Assembly (NCBI RefSeq): GCF_000733845.1
Contig: NZ_JPOI01000001.1
Coordinates: 1-64,000, forward strand
Length of the DNA: 64,000 nt
Origin: Geobacillus vulcani PSS1
GTDB lineage: Bacteria; Bacillota; Bacilli; Bacillales; Anoxybacillaceae
Direction: 5' to 3'
Shown piece after piece: positions 46,336 to 55,029 of this stretch (its first letter is position 1; each line of letters opens with the position of its first letter). Position numbers and translations under genes: made by a program. The notes below the pieces were generated by a model. The model searched no databases and had not been told where the DNA came from. It saw nothing but the letters and a program-made list of their open reading frames with translations.

Positions 46336-46344
46336 CGAGACAAC

Positions 46345-47202
46345 CTATGCAGTTGTATTGTTCTTTTTCTCCGCCAACCGTTGCAAATGCAACGTCAAAT
46401 AGACCGCCTCGGCATCGTCCGCCGGCAGATGAAGCGTTTGCTGCATGACTTTGACCAACTTCCATGCTAGATTATAGCATAATGGATACGCTTCCTTCAA
46501 GATTTTCGACAAATTTTTTGGTTCTTCGACTTTTTCACCTTTTTTCATCCGCTCAATCGCATAGCGCAAGTGACGGACAAACCGCAAATAATGAATGCTC
46601 TCGCGATCGATTTCCACGCCAAGCTGCTGCTCGACAATTTTCACGAGATCAGCGATGAGCTGGGAATAACGATTGGCTTCCGACACGCTTTGTTTGGAAA
46701 TCGCGCTATGAATATGAAGGGCGATAAAGCCTGCCTCCCCTTCAGGCAGCACAATCCCAAGCCTTTGTTCAATCATACGAGCCACTTCGCTGGCAATTTC
46801 ATATTCCAACGGATACAAGCTTTTCGTCTCCGCCAAAAACGGATTTTTGACATCAAGCCCCTGTTCGAGCCGCTTTAATGTAAAAGCGATATGGTCAGTC
46901 AGCGCCACATGGATGTGCTCGTCGAGCGGCGCGCCCACGCGTTGCTGAATATATTGAACCACCTCGCTCATGAGAGCGATGAATTCTTCGCTCAATTCCG
47001 GAAGCAGCTTTTTATATTGCTCTTGTTCGCGTTCATTTTTCAGGACAAAACATTTTTCCACAGCGCTCTTGGCAATCTCATCCCCCCGTTTTTTGCCGAA
47101 ACCGATTCCTTTGCCGAGCAAAACGACTTCGCCATATGCCGGATGGGAAGCGATTAACACGTTGTTGTTGAGCGTTTTTTCGACGCGAAATGGCTGTTCC
47201 AT
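46345..47202 (-). CDS. glcT: Transcription antiterminator GlcT
   Basis: A 285-residue BglG-family antiterminator. An N-terminal RNA-binding CAT domain (about 1-60, VEKTLNNNVLIASHPAYGEVV) is followed by two PTS regulation domains with conserved histidines (DHIAFTLKR, LHIHSA, LRFVRHLRYAIER, LHLQRL). PtsG phosphorylates and inactivates it without glucose. ATG at 47202 follows AAAGGAGG. It lies directly upstream of its target, ptsG. Confidence 0.95.
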   Translation of the reverse strand: MEQPFRVEKTLNNNVLIASHPAYGEVVLLGKGIGFGKKRGDEIAKSAVEKCFVLKNEREQEQYKKLLPELSEEFIALMSEVVQYIQQRVGAPLDEHIHVALTDHIAFTLKRLEQGLDVKNPFLAETKSLYPLEYEIASEVARMIEQRLGIVLPEGEAGFIALHIHSAISKQSVSEANRYSQLIADLVKIVEQQLGVEIDRESIHYLRFVRHLRYAIERMKKGEKVEEPKNLSKILKEAYPLCYNLAWKLVKVMQQTLHLPADDAEAVYLTLHLQRLAEKKNNTTA

Positions 47203-47354
47203 CAAGCTCCCTCCTTTCCGTACCCATCGTCTGCCGTTGACCTATGCAGACTAAATTATAAACCGGACGGGCCATCGCTCTCAATGACGTTTTTTTGGAT
47301 GGGGCGCCGCTCTTCTCGACATACTAATAAGAGGGCTGGGAGGGAGGAAAGAAT

Positions 47355-48176
47355 ATGCCATACGTATCGATCAACCGACGAGTCCGCCTTTACTACGAGG
47401 AAAAAGGAGAAGGAACACCGCTTTTGTTCATCCATCCCCCAGGAATGGGGCATGCCGTTTTTTGCCGCCAAGAACCGCTCGCCCGCCATTTCCGCCTTAT
47501 TTTGTATGATATGCGTGGAAACGGGCGAAGCAGTTCGTCAGATGGGCCGATCACCGTACCGCTGCTTGCTGACGATATTTCCGTATTGCTCCGCGCCCTC
47601 GGCGTTCGGCGAGCCATCATTTGCGGCTACTCAAACGGCGGATCCATTGCGCTCGACTTCGCGCTCCGCTATCCCGAGCATGTCGAACAGCTCGTTTTGA
47701 TCGGCGGGTTTCCGGAAGTGTGCACCCCGCTTTTGCTCAGCGAGTTTTTGCTCGGCATCTCCGCCGCAAAACTTGGGGCCATCCCGCTGCTTGCGTCGGC
47801 TCTTGCTTGGGGGCACAAAACGAACTGGCGTGAATGGCAACTGTTGCGGCGGTACGCGCGGCTGACCAATAAACGGGATTTAAGCGCCATGTACCAGGCT
47901 GGGCTTGTTTATGGATGCACAAAACAACTGTCTTCCCTCCGCTTGCCCGTGCTCCTTATTTATGGAGCACGCGATCGCTACATCCAGCCATATATCGCTA
48001 TGTTCCAACGTTATGTGCCACATGCAGATATCGTGTTCATTGACCGGGCCCGCCATCAAATTCCGACCAAACATAGCAGCGAACTAAACAGCATTTTGCG
48101 GGCATACGGCAAGCGGAGCGAAACTGGCCGAAAGGAGGGGATCGCATGTCGAACAAAGGGAGACAAAACAAGGTGA
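47355..48176 (+). CDS. Alpha/beta hydrolase
   Basis: A 273-residue alpha/beta-hydrolase fold protein. The nucleophile elbow is GYSNGG (Ser near residue 93), LLFIHPPGMGHAVF holds the oxyanion-hole HPPG, and acid and His are in YGARDRYIQ and RARHQIP. Substrate unknown; esterase, lipase or chloroperoxidase-like functions are possible. ATG at 47355 follows GGGAGGAAAG. Its C-terminus overlaps the start of the small gene at 48146 by 31 bp in another frame. Confidence 0.82.
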   Translation: MPYVSINRRVRLYYEEKGEGTPLLFIHPPGMGHAVFCRQEPLARHFRLILYDMRGNGRSSSSDGPITVPLLADDISVLLRALGVRRAIICGYSNGGSIALDFALRYPEHVEQLVLIGGFPEVCTPLLLSEFLLGISAAKLGAIPLLASALAWGHKTNWREWQLLRRYARLTNKRDLSAMYQAGLVYGCTKQLSSLRLPVLLIYGARDRYIQPYIAMFQRYVPHADIVFIDRARHQIPTKHSSELNSILRAYGKRSETGRKEGIACRTKGDKTR

Positions 48177-48274
48177 GCCAAGAAGTAGCCAACCCGACCG
48201 TCTCCAAGGCGGAGGCAGAAATGGCCAAAGACAGCGTGGATACGGCGAAACAAGCGAAAAAAAATCGCTCGTAA
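48146..48274 (+). CDS. Small 42-residue hydrophilic protein, possibly spore-related
   Basis: ATG at 48146 with AAAGGAGGGG upstream and a terminator right after TAA at 48274. The product starts MSNKGRQNKVSQEVANPTV and is Lys/Gln/Asn/Ala-rich with no hydrophobic stretch. Small spore proteins have similar composition, but no family match is certain. It is probably missed by automatic callers because of its size and its overlap with the hydrolase gene. Confidence 0.6.
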   Translation: MSNKGRQNKVSQEVANPTVSKAEAEMAKDSVDTAKQAKKNRS

Positions 48275-48280
48275 CAACAG

Positions 48281-48312
48281 CAAAGGGCTGCCTCACGAGG
48301 CAAGCCCCTTTT
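48281..48312 (+). terminator. Terminator after the 42-residue protein gene
   Basis: AAAGGGCTGCCTC and GAGGCAAGCCCCTTT arms around AC, followed by TC. Confidence 0.7.
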
Positions 48313-48385
48313 CTTCGTTCCCGTATTGGCCTTTTGTTGCCGCCCATCTCCCTTATCGAAGCCATCGGCTGTCGGATTGAACGCC

Positions 48386-48486
48386 CTCCCGCCTACGCGT
48401 ACGCTTAGAGGTGGGAGATTCTTGAGAACACCTGCCCCATGGCGGGTGCATGTACGCTCACGCGTGGAAGTGGGGTCTTCTCTTTC
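48386..48486. repeat. Hairpin relics, IS200/IS605-end type (copy 2)
   Basis: A cluster: CTCCCGCCT / AGGTGGGAG hairpin (48386-48417), CACCTGCC / GGCGGGTG hairpin (about 48429-48448), then CGCGTGGAAGTGGGGTCTTCT (48461-48481), nearly identical to copy 1. No transposase. Likely a remnant of IS200/IS605-type DNA. Confidence 0.5.
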
Positions 48487-48589
48487 CCAGATGATAACGA
48501 TCACACAAATCGGCCTTCACGGCGCCACCTCCGCCTAACGGCCAATAACAAGTTAGACAGTTTCCCGCGGTGCAGCGCCGAGCTGTTGG

Positions 48590-49759
48590 TTATATAGTCT
48601 GGCGCACCGGGTGAAGACGGCCGAAAATCATCTTCAACAGCGGCGGAGTCACGACGGTCGTCACTAATACGACGATGATCATGACCGCAAACATGTCCGT
48701 ATCAAGCAGGCCGGCTTCCAAGCCGATGCCGGCGATGATGAGCGCCACCTCGCCGCGCGACACCATGCCAGCCCCGACCGCCAGCGAGCTTCCCCACGAA
48801 AATCCGGCCCATTTTGCCCCCAGCGCGGCACCGACAAGCTTTGTCAAAATCGCGAGCGCACTCCAGCCGACAATGAGCGGCCAATGTTCGACGATGCCGG
48901 AAAAGTCGGCCGCAACCCCGATGGAGGTAAAAAAGACAGGGACAAACAAAGAATAGGCGATCGTTTCCACTTTCTCAAATACTTCTTCCCGATAGTCCGT
49001 AAAACTGGCGCCAAGCCCGGCCATATAGGCGCCGATGATCGCCGCCACTCCCGTCACTTCAGCGAAGTAAGCAAATGTAAAGCAAATGATCAAGCCAGCC
49101 GACACAACCGTTTCCGTCACACGCAGCGGGGCAAACCACTTTAATACGAGCGGGATGGCTTTCCAGGCAAGCAAAATGGCAACAGCAAAGAAGATGACTT
49201 TTTTCAGCACAACCGCTCCAAGGTCAACGTCGCCGCCGGTCAGGCTTAATAAAAACGCCAAAGCAATGACAACCAACACGTCGTCGATGACCGCCGCGCC
49301 AAGAATGGCCGACCCTTCCTTCGACTGCAGACGCCCCATCTCCTTGAGCGCCTGCACGGAAATGCTGACGCTCGTTGCCGATAGCAAGAGGCCGACGAAC
49401 AAGGCTGCCCCGATCTCCATACCGAGCGCTGTTCCAGCCGCATACCCGGCGAGCAGTGGAACGAGAATGCCGAGCACTCCGACCGCCACAGCGGCTTTTC
49501 CGGTGCGCCGAAACTGATCCATATCCGTCTCCAGGCCGGCGATAAACATGAGCAAAATAACGCCGATTTGACTTAACTCCTGCAAAAGATCCGTATCCTC
49601 GATCACACCGAGCACGCTCGGGCCAAGCACAATGCCGATGAGCAGCTTGCCGAGCACGGCGGGCTGACCAAGGCGCACAGCGGCATCACCGGCAAGTTTG
49701 GCGGCGAACAAAATGACTGCCAGTTGGGCGATGAACACACCATCACATCCTTTTTTCAT
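48590..49759 (-). CDS. CPA2-family cation:proton antiporter
   Basis: A 389-residue integral membrane protein of the monovalent cation:proton antiporter-2 (KefB/NapA) type with about 12 membrane segments. Segments carry GKLLIGIVLGPSVLG, the ion-binding VIDDVLVV and SRGEVALIIAGIGL. There is no C-terminal regulatory domain. Likely Na+ or K+ efflux in exchange for protons. ATG at 49759 has GGGGAGGGAG upstream. Confidence 0.85.
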   Translation of the reverse strand: MKKGCDGVFIAQLAVILFAAKLAGDAAVRLGQPAVLGKLLIGIVLGPSVLGVIEDTDLLQELSQIGVILLMFIAGLETDMDQFRRTGKAAVAVGVLGILVPLLAGYAAGTALGMEIGAALFVGLLLSATSVSISVQALKEMGRLQSKEGSAILGAAVIDDVLVVIALAFLLSLTGGDVDLGAVVLKKVIFFAVAILLAWKAIPLVLKWFAPLRVTETVVSAGLIICFTFAYFAEVTGVAAIIGAYMAGLGASFTDYREEVFEKVETIAYSLFVPVFFTSIGVAADFSGIVEHWPLIVGWSALAILTKLVGAALGAKWAGFSWGSSLAVGAGMVSRGEVALIIAGIGLEAGLLDTDMFAVMIIVVLVTTVVTPPLLKMIFGRLHPVRQTI

Positions 49760-49820
49760 TCTCCCTCCCCAGACTACGTTTATCATGTGCAATAGGTTTC
49801 ATTTTTAACGGATTTCCGAA

Positions 49821-50060
49821 AGAAGTCTCCCACTTCCAGCAAAGCGAAGCAGGAATCGTTCCCTGCACGATCGGCAGCTTCGACCCTAAACAACTGAAAG
49901 AGCAATTTTACGAACCAAAACGCGCTGTGCACCGACAAGGCCTATGGTGATCCGCAAAGCGTCGGCCTCTGCCCACCATGCAACTCGGCTGCCTATCAGC
50001 CATTGATTGAGCCGTTGGCCCCAAAAACAGACATCCTTGCTCTGGCGGGGACGCCTGTTG
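49821..50060 (-). mobile_element. Relic of an IS200/IS605-type right end with omegaRNA-like sequence (copy 3)
   Basis: On the minus strand the segment ends with TGGAAGTGGGAGACTTCT (49838-49821), the same motif as copies 1 and 2. Just before it is a GCAGG...CCTGC hairpin (loop GAACGATT), a layout typical of the structured RNA overlapping the right end of TnpB elements. No tnpB or tnpA frame survives. Its left part abuts the stop of the histidine kinase gene. A remnant of another element is possible. Confidence 0.4.
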
Positions 50061-51353
50061 TTATGACAGCGCATTTTGCCGTCCGTTTGCGGCTTTGACG
50101 CCACCGGACGGAAACGTCAAATGAACTGTCGTTCCCTTCCCGACTTCGCTTTCGATCCACATCGTTCCTTTATGTTCTTGAACGATTTTCATGCTTGTCG
50201 TCAGTCCGAGCCCCATTCCTTTTTCTTTCAAGGTGAAAAACGGTTCACCGATTTTCTGCAGCCGTTCTTTCGAAATGCCGACGCCGGTGTCGGCAACATC
50301 GACATAGATCTTCCCGTCTGCTTCAGCAACGTGGACGGATAAACAGCCGCCATCAGGCATCGCTTCGATGGCATTTTTCATAACGTTCAACAACACTTGA
50401 ACAATTTGGTTTTGATCGCCGTACACGCAAGCTTTCGGAGCGGTGTTATGAACGGAAATGGAAACGTTGTTCAACGTCGCCTCATGGCCAATCAAGCTGA
50501 TGACATACGAAATGGCCTCGCTCAACAAAAACAGCCGATAATCGTGGCTTTGCGGCTTGGCGAGCACCAGCAGCTCGCTGACAATTTGGTTGATGCGGCC
50601 GAGTTCACTTAACATAATGCGTATATAATGATCATTCACTTCGCGCGTTTCTTGCATCATCTGAATAAATCCTTTCATGGAGGTGAGCGGATTGCGGATT
50701 TCATGGGCAATGCCGGCGGCCAGCTCGCCAAGGACGGAGAGCTTTTCTTTTTTCAAGAGCAACTCCTCGGCAAGCTTTTGCTGGGTAATGTCGCGGCCGA
50801 TGGTCAACAATCCTTTGCGCGCTCCGTTTTCGTCAAAAAGCGGCACTTTAATGACGTCAAACGTCTTCACTTCCCCATCCGGCGTCGCAAACGACTCCTC
50901 GCGGCGCGTCACCGTTCCGCTCTCCCACGCCTCGCGGTCTGATGCAATGCACTGTGCAAACGCTTCTTTAAAAAACGGCACAAGCTCGCCAAGCTCGCGG
51001 TCCGTCTTCCCGATATAATCGATCTGTTCGAGGCGGTACAGCCGGCGGCCAAAATCGTTGACGCGCAGCCATCGCCCCTCGCTGTCTTTAAAGCAAACGA
51101 AATCTGGCATCGAATTGATGAGCGTAAGCAGCTGCTGTTCATTTTCCTCGGTCTTTTCCAGCTGCTCGCGCTTTTTTAACAGCTGGTACAAAAAAATGGC
51201 CGAGAGCAAAATAAACACGGCCCCTTTGGCGGCGCCAAGCGCCATATATACATTGCGGCTGATCGACATCATATTGAGCAGGGTGTCGGTGGCGGCAATC
51301 CATAAAATGCTGCCTATGATATATACTGCGATTACTTTTGCTTTGTTGACCAC
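50061..51353 (-). CDS. PAS-domain sensor histidine kinase (sporulation-kinase type)
   Basis: A 430-residue membrane kinase. Two N-terminal membrane segments (about 5-25 and 35-60) are followed by a PAS domain (about 75-195), the H-box AAGIAHEIRNPLTSMKGF with phospho-His, N-box LNVMKNAIEAM, and G-boxes DTGVGISKERL and GMGLGLTTS. The H-box and short form resemble the KinB/KinD/KinE phosphorelay kinases of Bacillus that feed Spo0F, but the exact homolog is not clear. It has no adjacent response regulator, as expected for phosphorelay kinases. Its 3' end abuts the IS605-type relic. Confidence 0.85.
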   Translation of the reverse strand: MVNKAKVIAVYIIGSILWIAATDTLLNMMSISRNVYMALGAAKGAVFILLSAIFLYQLLKKREQLEKTEENEQQLLTLINSMPDFVCFKDSEGRWLRVNDFGRRLYRLEQIDYIGKTDRELGELVPFFKEAFAQCIASDREAWESGTVTRREESFATPDGEVKTFDVIKVPLFDENGARKGLLTIGRDITQQKLAEELLLKKEKLSVLGELAAGIAHEIRNPLTSMKGFIQMMQETREVNDHYIRIMLSELGRINQIVSELLVLAKPQSHDYRLFLLSEAISYVISLIGHEATLNNVSISVHNTAPKACVYGDQNQIVQVLLNVMKNAIEAMPDGGCLSVHVAEADGKIYVDVADTGVGISKERLQKIGEPFFTLKEKGMGLGLTTSMKIVQEHKGTMWIESEVGKGTTVHLTFPSGGVKAANGRQNALS

Positions 51354-51408
51354 GATGTCATCGAACCCCTAACATGCATAGTCGCGGCGGCCGCGGCCGT
51401 CCGCCAGG

Positions 51409-51654
51409 CTACATTTCCCGCGCCCAGCCGAGCAGACGCGCGGCCAAAAGAGCGGCGCGCTCATGGTCAAGCCGCTTTTTTAGCGATGCCTCAAGCCGCT
51501 CAGCCACCGCCTCCGCCTCTTCCTCATAGGCGAACGAAAATGACCACTCAAGCGCCGGAATGGCGATCGCGATATATTCCTCTTTTCGATTTTCGTAAAT
51601 GTAGACGTTAGCCGGAGCTTGTCCGTCCATCACCGGCGTTTTGCGGATTTTCAT
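51409..51654 (-). CDS. yueH: YueH family protein
   Basis: An 81-residue conserved Bacillaceae protein of unknown function. MKIRKTPVM, NVYIYENRKEEY and IAIPALEWSFSFAYEEE follow the YueH pattern, with an acidic C-terminal helix. ATG at 51654 has AAGGTGGG upstream. Confidence 0.75.
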   Translation of the reverse strand: MKIRKTPVMDGQAPANVYIYENRKEEYIAIAIPALEWSFSFAYEEEAEAVAERLEASLKKRLDHERAALLAARLLGWAREM

Positions 51655-51719
51655 TTTTCCGTCCCACCTTTTCCGTTGAAACCGTCTCCGTTTTGTTTAT
51701 TTTAACAAACACCCACTCC

Positions 51720-52469
51720 CTACTCAATATAAATCATTTTCCTTGTCATTCCCCCGTCGATGACCAAATTTGCTCCGGTGATAAAATCGTTTTCCTCATC
51801 GCATAAATACAGACAAGCGCGGGCGATATCGTCCGGTTTGCCCACGCGGCCGGCTGGGTGCTGCCGGTGATCAATGTCTCGCAGTTGTCCGTAATCGCCC
51901 GTTTCAATCCAACCGGGGCTGATGCAATTGACACGAATGCGATCATCCGCAAAGGACAACGCCAACGCATGAGTCAAAGCGACAAGGCCGCCTTTTGATG
52001 CAGCGTACGCCTCGGAATTCGGCTCAGACATGAGCGCCCTTGTCGAGGCAATGTTGATGATTGCTCCGCCTTTTGCATTGCGGCGCATATATTTCGCCGC
52101 TTCACGGGAGGCAAAAAAAGCGCTGCGCAAATTCGTTGACAGCACGTCATCCCACTCCTCAACCGTCAGCTCATACGGCGACTTCCAGCGTGAGACGCCG
52201 GCATTGTTGATCAAATAGTCAATGCGGCCGAAGCGGCCGGCAGCTTCTTGTACAAACCGCTCAATATCGCCCACCTTCCGCACATCAGCCGCCACAAAAA
52301 TGGCCTTGAACCCGTCCGATTGCAATTGCGCGGCGAACGCTTCACCGTTTTGGACATCGCGGTCGATGATCACGACGTTCGCTCCCCGTTTTGCAAATGC
52401 TCTAGCAATCGCCTTGCCGATCCCGTTCGCCCCACCCGTGACAATGGCTGTTTTCTGTTCCATACTCAT
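51720..52469 (-). CDS. SDR-family oxidoreductase
   Basis: A 249-residue short-chain dehydrogenase. TGGANGIGKAIA near residue 11 binds NAD(P), NNAGVSRW follows and YAASK is catalytic. It ends ITGANLVIDGGMTRKMIYIE. Close to glucose-1-dehydrogenase-type SDRs; substrate unknown. ATG at 52469 is preferred for AAGGGA with 6-base spacing; 52463 is the alternative. Confidence 0.83.
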   Translation of the reverse strand: MSMEQKTAIVTGGANGIGKAIARAFAKRGANVVIIDRDVQNGEAFAAQLQSDGFKAIFVAADVRKVGDIERFVQEAAGRFGRIDYLINNAGVSRWKSPYELTVEEWDDVLSTNLRSAFFASREAAKYMRRNAKGGAIINIASTRALMSEPNSEAYAASKGGLVALTHALALSFADDRIRVNCISPGWIETGDYGQLRDIDHRQHPAGRVGKPDDIARACLYLCDEENDFITGANLVIDGGMTRKMIYIE

Positions 52470-52760
52470 GTACAATCCCTTCCCCCTTCCTTTTTCCATT
52501 CAACCTGATAGATTTGTTTTCTAGACTTTCGTTCCCAAGAGAAACTCTGTTCCTTATTATACCATCAGTGTCAGTGAAAAAACATGTCCGCGGCAAAAAG
52601 GAGACGGCCGCGAACGCCAACGTTCCAGCCGTCTGACCCGCAAAGGGCTTGAAACCGTTCCAAATTTGGAAAAGACCGCAGTGGAACAAGAAGCGCCTCA
52701 CTTCCACAGCGCCGGATCGTGGGCTAGTCTTTGACACATAGACCATTGTCGTTTTTTTCC
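52470..52760. other. Intergenic region between the SDR and coat-like genes
   Basis: Nearly 300 bp without a supported gene. A minus-strand frame (MVYVSKTSPRSGAVEVRRF...) is open but has no good ribosome site or family match. The SDR promoter should lie here. Confidence 0.35.
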
Positions 52761-52763
52761 ATA

Positions 52764-52791
52764 GAAAAGACCGCCATTCGGCGGTCTTTTT
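52764..52791. terminator. Terminator after the coat-like protein gene
   Basis: AAAAGACCGCC and GGCGGTCTTTT arms around ATTC, active in both directions. Confidence 0.8.
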
Positions 52792-52798
52792 TGGCATC

Positions 52799-53473
52799 TT
52801 ACCGATAGGGGCCATACGAGGTTGGAAAGCCAGACGCATATGGGATTCCTCCGCCATAATATGGAGGCAGCGGCGCAACAGGATAGCCATAGCCATACGG
52901 CATCATCGGAGAATACGGCTGCGGCGCCATCGGCGGATAGTACAGCGGCGCATACGGAAGTGCGCCGGGAACGAAACCATGTGCGGCGCCATCGGCCATT
53001 CCAGGCAACGTGCCAGGAACGGCAACGGGAGCCGTGCTGCCAGCCGGAGGAACATTTTCTGCGTACGGAGCCGTCATGCTATACGGAATAGCGGTGTCAT
53101 CATGCGTCATCGGCGGCGTGTTTTCTTTCCCACCCATCGGCCAAACGGAAGCATGGGCCATATTCGGCACGGCTCCTAACCCGATCGGCGGCGTCGGCGG
53201 CATCATATCGGAGCTGTCCGGGCTGCCAAATCCGTCCGGACTGTCGGGACTTTCGAGGTGAGCCGGACTGACAAGCGGCGCCGGCGGCGCAACCGGTGGA
53301 CACCAATAGCCATAAGGCGCTGCAGGCGGATAATACGCCATCGGCATCGCTCCGGTCGGCATCACTCCAGCTGGCAGCGGAGCCATCGGTGGCACGTTAT
53401 TGTCCACTGCCCCAGCTTCATAACTCAAATTGCTTTGAAGCGGATCATTCATATACGGATCCCAATGATTCAT
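52799..53473 (-). CDS. Pro/Tyr/Met-rich low-complexity protein, probable spore coat component
   Basis: A 224-residue protein dominated by Pro, Tyr, Gly, Met and Ala with repeated motifs such as YYPPMAPQPYSPMMPYGYGYP at the C-terminus and APPAPLVSPAHLESPDSPDG in the middle. Only the first ~20 residues are more ordinary. Tyr- and Pro-rich tails occur in coat proteins such as the SafA C-terminal region, so a coat role is inferred. ATG at 53473 has GGGAGAGG upstream. A sporulation-type -10 box lies at 53522-53530. Confidence 0.7.
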   Translation of the reverse strand: MNHWDPYMNDPLQSNLSYEAGAVDNNVPPMAPLPAGVMPTGAMPMAYYPPAAPYGYWCPPVAPPAPLVSPAHLESPDSPDGFGSPDSSDMMPPTPPIGLGAVPNMAHASVWPMGGKENTPPMTHDDTAIPYSMTAPYAENVPPAGSTAPVAVPGTLPGMADGAAHGFVPGALPYAPLYYPPMAPQPYSPMMPYGYGYPVAPLPPYYGGGIPYASGFPTSYGPYR

Positions 53474-53521
53474 TGGTCCTCTCCCTTTCTCGCTGATGTT
53501 CTCGGGGCGCGTACCCACCCA

Positions 53522-53548
53522 TATTGTATGTCGAAACAAGCAAAGGGT
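53522..53548 (-). promoter_or_regulatory. Sporulation sigma-K/sigma-E-type promoter of the coat-like gene
   Basis: Minus strand: CATACAATA (53530-53522) fits the sigma-K -10 CATANNNTA and the sigma-E -10 CATACAMT. An AC dinucleotide 16 bases upstream fits the minimal sigma-K -35; the sigma-E -35 match is poor. About 50 bases from the ATG. Confidence 0.5.
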
Positions 53549-53814
53549 GTTTGCCCGGCTAAAATATAGGTATTTAACCTAATATATCGATGCAACAAAA
53601 ACGTTTAACATATCCTTTGGCTTGAAAGATCGAACAATCACTCGCTTCACAGACCCATACATGGGTTTAAAAGCAGCGTTGTTCGTTCGCTCGCCAGTCG
53701 ATCCAATGCTCAGTAAAAGCCGCAAATGTGAAAGTTTCAAATTGCATCTATACAGATGACGGTGCTACGATAATAACGATGATCATGCCGGATGAACGCT
53801 TGGAGGGACATGCG
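53549..53814. other. Intergenic region upstream of the 53815 gene
   Basis: About 265 bp with no supported gene. A GTG frame from 53728 leads into the 53815 ORF but lacks a ribosome site. Confidence 0.35.
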
Positions 53815-54003
53815 ATGGATGAAGCACTGGCAGCCAAGCAAATCGAGGAGTTGCGAAATGGAACGATTTCAGAATTGCTGGTCAAAAAAGAGGACTTTCC
53901 GATTTTCCGGGCGGTGCTCGTGAAGCAACCCGACTTCAAACAGTTTCGCGGCATCGCCCAGCGCGGCGGCCACGTGATCTACCATTATCTTGAATCTCCG
54001 TGA
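53815..54003 (+). CDS. Small conserved hypothetical protein
   Basis: A 62-residue protein ([20 protein letters not shown]...). The ATG at 53815 has GGAGGG 8 bases upstream, whereas the upstream GTG at 53728 has none. [31 protein letters not shown] suggests a small alpha/beta fold. No family is recognised. It lies alone before the SleB-like gene. Confidence 0.6.
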   Translation: MDEALAAKQIEELRNGTISELLVKKEDFPIFRAVLVKQPDFKQFRGIAQRGGHVIYHYLESP

Positions 54004-54208
54004 AGTTGATCTTCCTGTTTTTCCTTCCATCCTATCCCGGCTTTCGCCCCAGAAAGCTGGGATGTTTTGTGCATGAAAAAATTTCTAGCCCCTCTACGAC
54101 TCTAGTGATTTCAACACATACAGCATTTTTCCATCAATTAGATAATGACTCATCCTTCTATCCTTGCTACGCTAGTAGCGAGTTTGCAAGGCAAAAGGAG
54201 GGATGTCG

Positions 54209-54793
54209 ATGAAACAAGCAAAAGCATGGGCGACGGCTATGTTGTGCGGCATATTTTTCCTTGCCGGCCATGCCGATGCGGCGACGATCCACACCGTCAA
54301 GCGCGGCGATACGCTTTGGAAAATTGCGAAACAATACGGTGTGCCGCTGAAACAACTGAAACAAAAGAATCGCAAAGGCGATCTATTGTACCCTGGCGAA
54401 AAACTCGTCATCCCTGATGCCGGCATCACAGCGGCAGAAAAAGATTTGCTTGCCCGCCTCGTTCATGCCGAGGCGAAAGGGGAGCCATACGCCGGAAAAG
54501 TGGCCGTGGCAACGGTCGTGCTGAACCGCGTCGACCATCCGGATTTTCCGGATACGATCCACGATGTCATTTATGAGCGCTCTGGCGGCCATTATGCATT
54601 CACGCCGGTCGCAAACGGATCGATCAACGAACCGGCCGACCGTGAATCATACCGCGCCGTTGAAGAAGCACTTGCTTTTCGCGGTTTAGGAAACGGTTCG
54701 CTGTATTTCTACAATCCGAAAACGGCGAAAAGCAAATGGCTGCGCTCACGTCAAGTGACCGTCGTCATCGGCAACCATGTGTTCGCCAAATAG
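54209..54793 (+). CDS. LysM and SleB-domain cell-wall hydrolase
   Basis: A 194-residue exported hydrolase. Signal peptide with hydrophobic core at about 8-24 and cleavage near AHADA. LysM domain ([27 protein letters not shown]) at 28-70 binds peptidoglycan. The SleB/CwlJ-type hydrolase_2 domain ([27 protein letters not shown]) fills the rest and has the catalytic Glu (HAEAKGE). Resembles YkvT/SleB enzymes of bacilli. ATG at 54209 has AAAGGAGGG upstream; 54203 is too close to it. A terminator follows. Confidence 0.87.
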   Translation: MKQAKAWATAMLCGIFFLAGHADAATIHTVKRGDTLWKIAKQYGVPLKQLKQKNRKGDLLYPGEKLVIPDAGITAAEKDLLARLVHAEAKGEPYAGKVAVATVVLNRVDHPDFPDTIHDVIYERSGGHYAFTPVANGSINEPADRESYRAVEEALAFRGLGNGSLYFYNPKTAKSKWLRSRQVTVVIGNHVFAK

Positions 54794-54802
54794 GAAAAAT
54801 GG

Positions 54803-54838
54803 AAAGCAAGAGGCGTTGACGCTTCTTGCTTTTTTCAA
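54803..54838 (+). terminator. Terminator after the SleB-like gene
   Basis: AGCAAGAGGCG and CGCTTCTTGCT arms around TTGA, followed by TTTTTT. Confidence 0.8.
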
Positions 54839-55029
54839 AATAACGCTTCATTCCCAAAAGGTGCACTTGGCTTTTCATGGACAATATGATAGAAATGTTC
54901 ATTTAAGGAAATCATTTTTAGCTCGCGCATCATGAGCGTCTATCAAGTACATTTTTATGGGAAAGCGCCAAAATAAAAAACTTTAGGAAATAATTCTCTT
55001 TACTTGCGCATAAAAATAGGGCAAACTAA

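Noticed and set aside
49886..50104. 72-residue minus frame after the histidine kinase
   Set aside because: Its sequence lies in the right-end-like relic and overlaps the kinase C-terminus; no coding support.
52560..52760. Minus-strand frame MVYVSKTSPRSGAVEVRRF as a transposase fragment
   Set aside because: No ribosome site or recognised motif; composition is consistent with chance and the nearby SDR promoter.
53728..53814. Upstream GTG extension of the 53815 gene
   Set aside because: No Shine-Dalgarno; the ATG at 53815 has GGAGGG with good spacing.
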